Shown here one piece after another: positions 48,984 to 59,924 of a DNA stretch of 64,000 nucleotides. A program made the translations under genes and the position numbers. The first letter of the stretch is position 1; each line of letters starts with the position of its first letter. Under the pieces are notes generated by a model. The model did not search any database and had not been told where the DNA came from. It saw nothing but the letters and a program-made list of their open reading frames with translations. The DNA comes from Jaapia argillacea MUCL 33604 (Eukaryota > Basidiomycota > Agaricomycetes > Jaapiales > Jaapiaceae): NCBI GenBank assembly GCA_000697665.1, contig KL197723.1:242448-306447 (forward strand), given 5' to 3'.

Positions 48984-49354
48984 GCAGAGAGACGTGCCAG
49001 CCGCAACAGATTCAGGGGATGGCTGACACGCATGGTCAAGTTACGAGATCAGCCCGGAATGAGGGTAAGAGTAACATGATAGGCCGAGGAATCTGCAGAT
49101 ATCAATGTCGCCTCTAAGAGATCGAGGGATTACTTGTCAGCGGCTCGTAGACTCAAATTGCTTGCGTTGGACTTGGATTACTGTAATATCGACATGGACG
49201 GAGAGCAATGAATTGATGACGTGCCACGTGGCTCCGTACAAGTAGACGAGGCTGTTCGCCGACAGGCGTGTTTTGTACATCTACATATAGATACATCCGT
49301 TGAGAATGTTAGGGAACTAAAAGTACTGACTATCTCTCGTAACAAGTACAGCTG

Positions 49355-50754
49355 TCATACGTAGAAACCCTTCCAAGCAGTATCATCAACCACTCCTTTG
49401 TGAAGTGCATCGATGAATGCGAGACAAACGCCCGAAGACACCGTCGACCCTGCATTCTCAAATGCCTGGACATATCTCGTCTTTGCGATGCTCGCACCAC
49501 AATAGATCAGTACCGGTGCGCGATACTGCCGGCCACGTAGATATCTGAGGATATTCTCTCCCGCAGAAAGGTTCATGAAGTCCCTCTCCCTAGATCCCGG
49601 CCCATGTTCGAAACGAGCATTGTCAGAAATGAAACGAAGGCGATTGGCGCGATCGGCATTTCGTAGCAGGCCTTAGAGTAGAACAGGCTAAGTGACCTGG
49701 CAGTGATTGGGGAAGAAGGTCACATACCCTCATTAGCTTCTATCCAAGCTTTGGCGGACGCCGTGGACAGCAGGGTAATGGTAACGATCCCCAATTCCCT
49801 GGCGTACTCGGATTCGTATTGGTTATTAGCGGGTCGGTCGTCAATCCACACGATCATTGGCTTCACTGTCATATCGATATTCTTTTCTTCGAATTTATCT
49901 GTACGGGATCGAATGAGTTGAGCATAATTTAAATGGCAGCTGGCTTCAATCAGAGGCTCACCTGGTTCAGACATTGGATGCAATGCTGCGATGGTGTCTC
50001 GCATCGGCTTACTCCCGACGAACCGGCCGAAGCTCGACGGTGTTACCCCTCCAACAGCATACTCGTCGACGTGGAGAAGCATTGTATCCCGAGTGGTCTG
50101 ATCAAGTTCCACTTTGAGCCACTGGCTGATGGCGACGCAAAATTCCTCCCCAGGCACACAGTGAACCTGCAACGGCCGCACCAGGTGAGTGTCATGACAA
50201 CTTACACAAGGTGACATACACACATCGTCCCCAATCGCTTCTTTCCAGAATCTTTTGGCCTCCGGACTACTGATGCAATCCAAAGGTGACGTCGATTGGG
50301 AGTCCTGGGCGGTATAAGGTGGCGGGGCTGCTTGCAATTCTGGCAGAGTTGCAAGCTGCAGCGAGAAAGATAGTATGGTGAGGCGTTGGAACAAACGGCG
50401 CTCATCCTCGCGCAGCTGATCCGTGATCTGAGAAGGGCTCAAGAAATTGAGCAGGACCGTCTTTGCCTTCCGTTTCTCTTGCCAAATGGCAAGGTGGTCA
50501 CGGGTCAACATGAAGGTTTCGCCCAAATCCTGAAGACACGCCACGACGCTCGGGGTAAGGAGAGATCGCGTGGGAGGTGAGGACTCCTCAGTGCTGGCGA
50601 TTCGATCTTGTAAGGGTACCAAGAGGTCGCAGACACGCGATACGGTCTTCTTCAACTCTCTTAGGGTGACCTCTTTGCATTCCTGTTCGGCCATCCATTG
50701 CTGGACCGCGAGGCAAGCCGAAACGACAGCTGTGAGGACGGTAAGCGCTTCCAT
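49355..50754 (-). CDS. Helical-bundle + receiver/TIR-like protein, candidate fungal immune/cell-death gene
   Basis: Four exons (50754-50224, 50166-49962, 49898-49728, 49671-49355) join in frame to 407 residues. The N-terminal 150 residues are all-helical and resemble the four-helix N-terminal domains of fungal NLR/HeLo and MLKL-type proteins: MEALTVLTAVVSACLAVQQW, ELKKTVSRVCDLLVPLQDRI, FMLTRDHLAIWQEKRKA, RRLFQRLTILSFSLQLATL. A middle block (SSPEAKRFWKEAIGDDVHCV, LLHVDEYAVGGVTPSSFGRF) looks EF-hand-like. The C-terminal 150 residues have receiver-fold order: PMIVWIDDRPANNQYESEYA with paired acids after strand 1, LRFISDNAR with an Asp after strand 3, then NLSAGENILRYLRGRQYRAP and VLIYCGAS after strand 4. 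Two introns are 57 and 63 nt with no stop, so retention would stay in frame. The frame extends upstream to 50850, but a TATA box at 50797-50804 supports the later ATG. The domain reading is inference from pattern. Confidence 0.7.
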
Positions 50755-50796
50755 GAGGGTAAGAGTCAAGGGATGATTTCGAAACTCGTATAGTGG

Positions 50797-50804
50797 ATTT
50801 ATAC
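50797..50804 (-). promoter_or_regulatory. Candidate TATA box of the helical-bundle/receiver gene
   Basis: The minus strand reads GTATAAAT about 45 bp upstream of the chosen ATG (50754) and downstream of the alternative ATG (50850). Its position favours the shorter protein. Confidence 0.4.
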
Positions 50805-50850
50805 AGCTGTGCAGGAGTACACAGCCTTGCTGATCGTGATCTTGGGTCAT

Positions 50851-51524
50851 TCGAGGCGGTGCGAATATTCCAAGCAGTGAATCGATCTGGGGATGCGAGA
50901 ACCGAGGAAGAGTGGTTGGTGATATTTCAAATGGGCAGACATTTGAGGTTACAGAGGTAGTACGTAGTTACACCATGGAAGCGGTACAATATCCTCAGTG
51001 TCAGACCTATTGGAAAAGAAAACCAATCATTAGATGTGAATGTGGGCAATTGCAAGAGGTTGGATGGATGAAGATCAGAATGTTACAGATGTCTCGACAT
51101 GAAGATTAAGACAGGGATAACTGAAAGAAATAATTCTCATCTTGAAAGCCTCGTGGAAGCTCGCGAAATTTGAAAGATAACAGAACATGGGACTCACCAG
51201 GAGAACTCCTTTGATTAACAAATTGACGTTCAATAGTGCCTGTGGTCCTCTTGTCCTCCAAGTTGCCCTGGTCGTTCAGTGTTGCGAGAGTTGAAATTTG
51301 CACGTGAGAGGAATATAAAGAAACGCAGTTGTTTAGGGCAGGCATCCTCACGCTCATAATTGAGAGGAAAAGTATCAGAACAATTGTCGACGAATCAACA
51401 TGGATTGCGAAGGGATGTACGGGTATCATCGAATAAGTAAGTGAATTGACAGTGGTTGGTATAGTATGAGGATCCAAAAGCAACCCCGTCCCTCAATTTC
51501 AAAAGACAAAACCCTCGCCGCGTC
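50851..51524. other. Intergenic, no supported gene
   Basis: An upstream flank of the helical-bundle gene and the 3' flank of the oxalate decarboxylase. A minus-strand open frame at 51106-51483 has no motif and overlaps the probable 3' UTR. Confidence 0.4.
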
Positions 51525-53503
51525 TCACGCGATGATATGTTGTTTCTGTTTCTTGAATGACTCGACGACCTCAGTCGATACATTCAGTAGATCGACAACT
51601 ACTTGCACCGGTGTCAAGGCGAGCCTGTGACGAACTTGGGTGAGTTCGACGATGATCACGTCGTAAAAGCGCTTACCATTGCGTCGCGCTGAAGTCAGCG
51701 AACCTAGGAGCTTTGAAGACTTCCAAGAAGATCAGAGGCTCCGTCGGGGACAGATTTTTCATCTAGGAGGAGAATCAGAAATCCAACCCGATAGGTGAAG
51801 AGGAGTAAAGGCGTACATAGTGGCCATAGCCGACTGGGAAAACGCCAGTGTCGCCCGTCTGTGATCGGACTCAGCAACTGATTCGTCGACATCGAACTGG
51901 GGAACCTCGTACCTGAAAGTCGAAGGTCCTGGCTGTACTTCCGCCGGCGAAGGCAGTGGCACGTCCGTGTCCGCTCAGGATGTAGAGCCACTCTGGGGCG
52001 AGGACGACATCAGCACGGGGTAAGAGTAGGTTTGAACAAACGACGAACCGTCAGATGCATGCCAATGCATTTCTCGTAAGCCATTAGGCTCCACATACAC
52101 CAAAGCACTAGCGATAAGTGTGGAGAGCTGGTATTCTACCAATCAGCTTTCAAGTTGTGGTGGAGGTCCAGTACGACGCATCCCGGAAAGTTCGTGATCG
52201 AATCCTGGACTTTTACCCATCCACCAGAAGCTTTGACGGGTTCTTGCTTGTCCAGCGAGAAGACGTAAGGAAGGGGGGTTTGACCATCGGGAGACTGGAT
52301 GGCTTGTTCCGAAGCCTGTCCCAAGCCTGGAGGCGGCTTTGTTGAAGGCAACATATACGGATCTTTGGTCGGAATGTTGGCGAACGTAGAGACGTTAACG
52401 TCAAAATTCTGAGCAAGAATCTCAAGCGGTGTGTGGGTGAGCCAATCAGAGAGCATGAAGGTTGTGCCGGCCGCATCGAAGTTGCCGTCCGAGAAGATCA
52501 GGAGAATTTCCAGACCTTCGTCCAGAGCCTGGATGGAGTGAGGAGCACCGGGAGGGAAGCTAAGGAGTATGAAAACAAATTCGTGAGAGGGACGTGGAAC
52601 GGAGATCGGATACCTACTAGTAAATATCGGGGTCGTGGCCCTCAGTGGGGCCCTTGATGTCCGAAATATAATTTCTCCCTTCGTCATCGATAATTGAAAG
52701 CCGTCCAGTGCCACCAAGAATGTAGCCCCATTCGGCAATGCGATGCCAGTGACTGTTATTATTCCGTCAATCGATTGTAATCCCCGTCCGTGAAGGTAAG
52801 CTTACAGTTCGCGGTACGCGTTTGGGGCCATCCTGATCTCCGCAGCGGCCACGTCTTTGGCTAGACACAAATGGGTTCAGTTCAGGACATTCAGTTGATC
52901 GAAGAGAAAGTTATGTACTGACAGGGTGGAAGATCTGTGATAGTCTGCTCGCGCACCCATCCGCCCTGTGAGTAACGATATGTCAGCCTCGCCTTGAGTT
53001 AAGTGATAGGGTGAATAACGAACTTTCAACAACCGAGTGTGAGACAAAGACATGCTCCACTTGAGATTAGGCACAACACCTAAAAGCGAATTAGCTCAGC
53101 AAAAATTTACTTGGGGAACGGAATAACCAGCATCAGTATTCGGAGGAGCAACATTGTCAACATTTTGCTTGTCGATCGCGTGGTTGCTGCCTGCCAAGAA
53201 GGGGGCACCAAGAGGGCCTCGAACAGGTTGGGGGTCCGATCCATTAAAGTCGGCGATCTGACCGATATCCGGGGGAGTGATGGAGTCGCGCTTCACCCGC
53301 TGTTTAGCTTCGTCTTCCGCCATAGGGCGTAGATGCCTGGTTCTTATACCAGCCGCCTCACGTCTCGCAAGGTGCATCAGCGGCTTGACAGAGGAGTCCT
53401 CTCGCTCGAGGAACTCCCTCAGCTGAACATCCTCGAGAGGGTGAGCGAGCGAAGAGAAAATGGGAAGAATAAGAGGGAGAGCGGCCAAAAAATAGAGCCT
53501 CAT
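51525..53503 (-). CDS. Secreted bicupin oxalate decarboxylase
   Basis: This manganese enzyme splits oxalate to formate and CO2, controlling the oxalate that decay fungi secrete. The model has about eleven exons and near 477 residues. A signal peptide (MRLYFLAALPLILPIFSSLA) precedes a 100-residue N-terminal extension; then VVPNLKWSMSLSHTRLL and GGWVREQTITDLP open the first cupin. Metal ligands of cupin 1: HWHRIAEWGY (two His, one Glu) and the His of FPPGAPHSIQAL. Cupin 2 repeats the pattern with REMHWHASDEWLYILSGHG and the His of FPVGYGHY. The C-terminal SATQWLALTPVQVVVDLLNV is also typical. Intron 1 uses a GTTATT donor just after DAG; other nearby GT sites break the frame. All metal ligands are present. 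A TATAAAG box lies 56 bp upstream. Confidence 0.94.
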
Positions 53504-53558
53504 CGTGAAGTGAAACAGGGACTTCTGGGATGGGTGAGGAGAGTGGTGCTTTCAGAGA

Positions 53559-53565
53559 CTTTATA
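53559..53565 (-). promoter_or_regulatory. Candidate TATA box of the oxalate decarboxylase
   Basis: The minus strand reads TATAAAG about 56 bp upstream of the ATG at 53503. Confidence 0.5.
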
Positions 53566-54395
53566 CTTGAGTGAGCGGAGCGGTAGCGGAAGGGGCAATT
53601 CCGAACACATGGAGCCAGGCCAGCGCAGATTGACAGTAAGTCGGAGTGCATACGCGGGTACTGAGTCTTGAGCAATTAGAACCTCAGCATTTGGGGAAGC
53701 CAAAGGAAAGACCAAAATATGGAAAATCAGTGACATCAATGTGATAATGAGCTGACACCCTTCCAGATAGAGGTCAACGGTAAAAGCTTCGTTTCGTTTC
53801 GATAGGGCTGCCCTGAGTACGGATCTGATGACCGTTGGTAGTACGCGTGGTAAACAGTGGGGAAGGCTGGCTCGTGGAGTCGACCAAATGCATATGTAGG
53901 CAGGGGTGAAGTCGACCCATGAACAGAGACGATCAGAGATGACTATCATCCAAAGCTACCGTCCAATAACAGGCCATGTTTACCTCACTGGACAGGTGCA
54001 TTTGTGAAGACCTGCCCATGATCATTCGGAATTCGCGTCGTGGACCACTCGGTACAGAAGATGAGAATCGATGAAGCATGACGGTACGGATGGTTGAATG
54101 CGGTCCCGATAAACGTTTCCATCAGCGAAGGTGGCTTCCTCTCGTGAAGACCATTACTGCGAATTGTTATCAGACAAGATAAGCAGTCAACGCGGAAGCA
54201 GAACGCTGGGAAAGTGTAAGGTGGCATGCCTATGTGTACCGCTGCAGCCACGTGGCTCGGCTTCGCTTCATCCACGAAACCTTGACACCTCCATCATTGC
54301 TGTCCTTACCACTGGACGGGGCTCAATCCTTCCGCCGCCAGGAACTCGAATAGTGAATACAGGCTGGAGCCCGACCCGGTACCTTGCAATTCGGA
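53566..54395. other. Divergent promoter region
   Basis: Separates the oxalate decarboxylase (minus) from the GPHR-like gene (plus). Open frames on both strands are short and carry no motif. I identified no operator-like repeats beyond the TATA box noted above. Confidence 0.4.
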
Positions 54396-56626
54396 ATGTC
54401 TCCCTTTCGTGCCTCGATTGTCCCACAAACTGCCGTACTGGTTGTCCTAAGGTTCCGAGTACGAGTGCTTACTTGGTCGCATCTCATCTAACTAACTTGG
54501 GTCTTCACTAGATCCCTTCTTTTCCTAGCCTGTCGCAAGTACCTCCTGCAGGCCCTCTATCATGACCTTCAAGGCTTGTCCGTAGTACAAGACCCCGCAG
54601 ACGGGAGTTATGCCCGTCTGGATGGCGATGATCACGAGCTTGAGACCCTTCCAACAACAAGCTCGAGTATAACAAAGCAGCACCCTCCTCACCAAAAGAA
54701 GCATCCCCTACACTCTACCGTCTCCCGCGCCGTCTTCTCGATCTCATTCTCCGAGAGCTGCCTGCTCTTTATTCTCCTCATGTGCCAGGGACTTGACATA
54801 TTTACTCCAAGGTGCGTTGTTACTCTTCTCATTCTGGTATTCGGGTGGAACCATACCCTTCAGAGCCTCTGGAAGAGGTTTCCAACTTGATCTGTTTTCC
54901 CATTTCTCTCTTCCTTTTGCATGTTGCGTGTGTTGGCTCCCTACTTGCGATGAACCGCGTGCATATCTATATTCCTTTTCTCCGAGGTATCACGAAATAG
55001 CATGAGCCGACTTTTACCCCTCACAGGACACGTAGTCTGAACTGGAACATCTCCTTGGCCCTACTACTCTTGACAATCCTCGTATTCGTACCGCTTTGTC
55101 TGAGCCTCATCAGCACCTCGAGTGGAACGGGTCAGCACTCCATCTGCCATCACCGATTTCTTTCCGAGTACTTATATTTCAGAGGATTGCAGATGCTAAT
55201 TCCCGCCAGCGACCCACTATATTGCGAGTGCTCCTGGCTGTTGCTCCTGTCTTTGTATTCCTTTTCCTTTTATCCTATATTCCTGTTCCCTCCAGCCTGT
55301 CGTCTTGGAACCCAATCATCGCTTCTTTGTCTCGTCTTATCGTCCTTGGCACAATCATCCTTGGCCTCTTATCGGGCTTTGGTGCCATCAGTACCGCTTG
55401 GGCATTCTTTCCTCTGTTATCACGCAAGAGCAGGTATGCTGAGATCAAATGACATTCATGCTTCGGCTGACGTCCTTGTCCAGAAATCACCCATCCTCTA
55501 GGGATGTCGCGAATTCTGCACAAGCACTGGATAGAGTTCGTAGTGATCTAAATCAACGAAAAGAGGAAATGACAAGGTTAAGATCTACTCAGGTTTGTGG
55601 AGTTCTATCCATGTTCGCGATTGGTCCTCATGTGCTCGCCGTAGCCCGAAGTTCAGGTTTCGTGGTATTCGCGCGTCGCCTCGGGTTTTCGAGGAGACAA
55701 TCGTGAGTAACTGCCAATTACTCTGCATCAATGTTAACTTATGGCTCCTCTCCCAGAGATCACGTCTCTTTCCCAGGAGATAACAGGCCTTGAAGCATTG
55801 GAATACCAGATGGCACGGAACCTCGATGATATGAAGTCGCGGCACGCCAACGCAGAGTTTTCTGGAACCCTCCTCGGCAAGATATTCAACTTGGGAGGTG
55901 GATTGTTTGCTGTCTACTGCGTTTTCCGAATCATCAGCGTTCGTTTTGACCCCATCTTGTATATCTGATGACCTTTCTTATGAGCTCAGATAGTCGGTCA
56001 TAAATTTAATGAGGCCCGTGCGGTCTCAAGATCCTGGTACTTCTTCACCGGACGTAATCACACACCTCCTGGCGTACTCCTTGTCTCTGCTCCCTTCGCT
56101 GGATTTGGCGGAGGAGGATATTGCCGTTATCTCTCGACAGATTAGCTTGGCTCTTGTCGGGGTAATCATTCTGAGCAGTATCAGATTAGTACTCCGTGGT
56201 GCAACGCGGGTGCGTACCTTATCTCTCCCCCCCTCTTTGGTTCGGAATACTGAATGAATCGCGTGCAATAGGCTCTGCGTGTAACAAGTCGAAACCTTGG
56301 TGCTTCTCTAATGCTCATCATTCTCGCGCAACTCATGGTTAGTCTCCCTCTCACTCACCATACCGTTTCGATCAAGTCTCTGAGCATCGGTTGTCAAGGG
56401 GTTATACCTTCTCGCTACGCTGATCCAATTGAGAACCTCATTCCCACCTCCTGCCACCAACCCTGACATGGATGATACAACTGCCGTTACTACGAACCTA
56501 TTCGCCACACTACCGGAGTATCAGGTGTTTGGGTCGTTATTTGACGGATCGTTTTTGTTATCTGCTGGGTGTACCACGTTGGTGTTGTGGTTCGATGAAC
56601 GTATCAACCGGGTAGAGCATGCATGA
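54396..56626 (+). CDS. GPHR/GPR89 family multi-pass membrane protein (Golgi pH regulator, ABA-GPCR domain)
   Basis: Family members are nine-helix proteins of the Golgi and ER, described as anion channels regulating Golgi pH in animals and as GTG proteins in plants. Exon 1 is short (ATG at 54396, MSPFRASIVPQTAVLVVLR) and splices to SLLFLACRKYLLQALYHDLQ, the family's N-terminal block. Later blocks: SISFSESCLLFILLMCQGLD, a helix LALLLLTILVFVPLCLSLI, LRVLLAVAPVFVFLFLLSYI, and the conserved LIVLGTIILGLLSGFGAIS with TAWAFFPLL. Then a coiled-coil loop (ALDRVRSDLNQRKEEMTRLR, EITGLEALEYQMARNLDDM), FSGTLLGKIFNLGGGLFAVY, and the C-terminal helices EEDIAVISRQISLALVGVII and FDGSFLLSAGCTTLVLWFDE. Many introns of 50-60 nt; joins between 55590 and 55760 are the least certain. 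Confidence 0.87.
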
Positions 56627-57016
56627 TACTTGGATGGTACAGCTCCCAGTTTTGTCGTAGAGGTAGTCCTATCAGAATCTTTGTCAGTTTCGCTACGGTT
56701 CACTTACGACTAGGACAACACTTCAGTGTGAAGTCTCTCGTAGCTGCTGGCCAAGGACAAGCGTGCCGGGCCGCAGCAACGCGTGGCGACGTGGCTCAAT
56801 TCGGCAGCACATCATCACTGGTCTGTACAGCCTGTCGTTTGACGTTCCTCCCGACCACGACCTCCCTCAAAATTCAACAAAAGTGAGGATCTTCGTGTTA
56901 CGAGTCTTAGTAGGATGAAGTAAACTGAAATTTTTACCTCCAGGAAAGAGGCGGACTTGAAAGATACCCTACTCGCATTGGTCAATTAGGGACACCTCGT
57001 TTTATCTCCAACCGTC

Positions 57017-59689
57017 ATGGACGATCCGAGAACCTCAACGCAACTGAAAGGCGATGTGTCTGCATCGTCTGTTACCCCTGCTTCAGCGACCGCGACGAAC
57101 ATGACGTTCCAACAGGCCCTCCAGGCAACGTCGGACGGAAGTGATGTATGTTTTTCCGTATCTCTTAGTCGATTACCCTTGCTAATTCGCCATTCAGATG
57201 TCAATTTTTGTTGCTGCACAGAGAGGCGACGTTGAGATGCTACGACAACTTATCGACTCGGGAAAGGCAAGCGCAGCGGACAGGGACGAACAAAACATCA
57301 CACCACTCCATTGGGCGGCTATCAATGCACAAGTGGCCGCCTGCAGATACCTCTTGGAACAAGGAGCTGAGGTCGACGCTCTCGGCGGTGACCTCGTCGC
57401 CACACCTATGCAATGGGCCGCACGAAATGGTTATCTCTACGTAATTCAACTCCTGATCGCTCATGGTGCAGATCCCAATATTTCGGACTCTCAAGGATAC
57501 AACACGTTACATCTTGTTACCCATTCCTCGTCTATCATGCCTCTACTTTACATCTTGCACCAACCCGTCAACGTTGATGTCCGTGATTCTCAGGGACATA
57601 CGTCACTTATGTGGGCCGCTTACCAAGGAGATGCACTATCTGTCGAACTACTACTCAAGCATGGAGCCAGCCCAAATACCAAGGACGATGCGGGCCTGAG
57701 CCCCCTTCACTGGGCGGTTGTCAGGGGAAACAGAGTTTGTATCAGACGACTGGTTGAGAAAGGTGCAGATCTCAGTGCGAAGGATGGTGAAGGGAGGACG
57801 CCGAGGGATATGGCAGTTGAGCTGAAGAGTTTGGGGGCTTGGAAACGCGCTTTGGAGGAAGGAGGAATGAATGAGGATGGTACGAAGATGAAGAAGGCGT
57901 TGAGTGAGGTACGCCAGGATATACGCCCACCCAATTCAACGCTGACTCTTGTACAGCGGAACTCCAAACTAGCCATCTTCTTCGCTCCCACCATCTTCCT
58001 CTACCTGATGTTTATGACTTTGACGATTTTGCCCTGGTATACCGGTTGTATCCTTGCTATGGCTGTGTTCTTCGCAATGCATCACGTACGTGCAACTGCC
58101 TATCGTTCATTTGTTGTCACCCTGATCTCCCATTCCCAGGTGGTCACTCGAGTACTCCTCAACAATCGCAGTTACACCGACAATGTGACCGGAAGTCCAT
58201 ATTTCGCGGGTATCATATTTGGGTCCATGGTTTGGGTTGCATACTGCTGGATAACACGACTTGTTCAACGTCAGTGTATTAGTCTCGTCTCGTCTCCCAT
58301 TTTTACTGAAATGAGCGTTATAGAAACAACATATCACGCTTTCGCACATCTTTTGTTTGCCTTAATGTTCGGTCTATGCGCCTACAACTTCTTCCGGTCG
58401 GTCACCCTGGACCCTGGAGTATGTCCCAAACCTACCAGCGATGAGGAGTTGAAATCCGTGAGTCATCTTCCATTCATTAATGGAAACCACTGATGATTCT
58501 CTTGTTGCAGATAATCGAGAACTTGGCTTCTGAAGGCCGCCTTAATGGCCAAACATTCTGCATCAACTGCATGGTATGTCGCCAAATCATGACTCTTCTC
58601 GGCGCGGGTTTTCATTTTGCCTTAGGCACGGAGACCCCTCCGTTCAAAGCATTGCCGAATCTGCGATAGTTGCATCGGCCGCCATGATCAGTACGTCGCA
58701 TTCTTTCCATTCCATCGTCACCTACTTACCTTTCCCTGCAGTCACTGTCCTTGGGTATGGAATTGTGGTATGTTCCCAACCTGTAGGACAAAATCTTGAT
58801 ATTGATGTTTGATTTAGTTGGAAGTGGCAATCACAGGCAGTTCGTCCTTTTCGTGACTACGCTATTGGGTGGCATCGCTATATTTGACTACCTTTCTTTC
58901 GCTCGTGAGTTTTTGTACCCACTTCCTCTACGACCGCTCCTGCTCACCGCCCGTGCCCCAGTGTTTGCGTCGGTACCTATCTCAATCGACCCGGCCAATA
59001 TCTCTCCATCTTGCATTTTGCCAGCCGAGCTCTGTGTGCTCACCGCGCACGATACCTTCCTCTTCTCCGTCACCATGTGGGCAACACTCCAACTCACCTG
59101 GACATTTGTCCTGCTCGCTAGCCAATACTGGCAAATCGCTCGCCAAATGACGACTCTCGAAGTTTCCAACCTTGGTCGATACGGATTCATGGGCGGACGT
59201 GGCGGCGCGAGTCTCAGCGGGCAAATGGGACATCGTCATCAACGCGCTGCTGAGGAGGCTGAAGATACGGGTGGCCTAGCTGAAGGCACTGTTCATGCAC
59301 ACCATCGTCATGCATCTGGTATGTGTTCTGGTTGCGGGAGCGGATTCCTCATGAACGTGCTTGGTCTTGACCGATTCACCAAAGGCAAGGCCGTTGACGG
59401 ATTAGCACGTGCTGGGAAGGCAGCAAATCCGTTTGATCTCGGTCTTGTCGGAAACTGCAAGGACTTTTGGACAGGCGGACAAGAGCTCGGCGTTGAGTAC
59501 GAGCGTTTATACGACGTCCCCATTGAAGGATTCCAGGAAGCGAAGAGAAGAAGAGAAATGGAGGATTTGGATGATGGCCGTTCGATCGGTGGCTCCAGAA
59601 AAAGCGTACGAAAAGGCCTTTTGATGGGCCTTGGACTAGGAAGGGGGGGAAGCAGTCGCGCTGGGTACGAACCTGTAAGCCAAGTATGA
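57017..59689 (+). CDS. AKR1: Akr1-type palmitoyltransferase (ankyrin repeats + DHHC)
   Basis: A Golgi/endosomal protein S-acyltransferase; in yeast Akr1 palmitoylates Yck kinases and acts in endocytosis and pheromone signalling. An acidic, Thr/Ser-rich N-terminus joins across an intron at [20 protein letters not shown]. Six ankyrin repeats follow, with typical [60 protein letters not shown] and [20 protein letters not shown] units. Helices surround the catalytic part, which runs [45 protein letters not shown]. Here the DHHC motif is split by an intron after the third base of CA(T). The C-terminal tail has [18 protein letters not shown] (TTxE motif) and the [30 protein letters not shown] and NPFDLG segments typical of fungal Akr1. 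It looks intact. Confidence 0.93.
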
Positions 59690-59924
59690 AGTGGCGATGA
59701 CACTATTACGAATTTCGACGATACTGTATAGTTGTAATGGACGCTGAGCCCATGGTGTTGAGGTCGTTGATAACGAACATCATTCTTAGCTCACACAGCA
59801 GTCGACCGCACGCAAATCTTATCCATCCAAATGTTTGATTATTAAAAATTCCGGAGGAACAAAAATCAACAGTTGAAATCAAACACCACCCCGTACAACC
59901 CAGGTCCATATTCAATCATTCACA

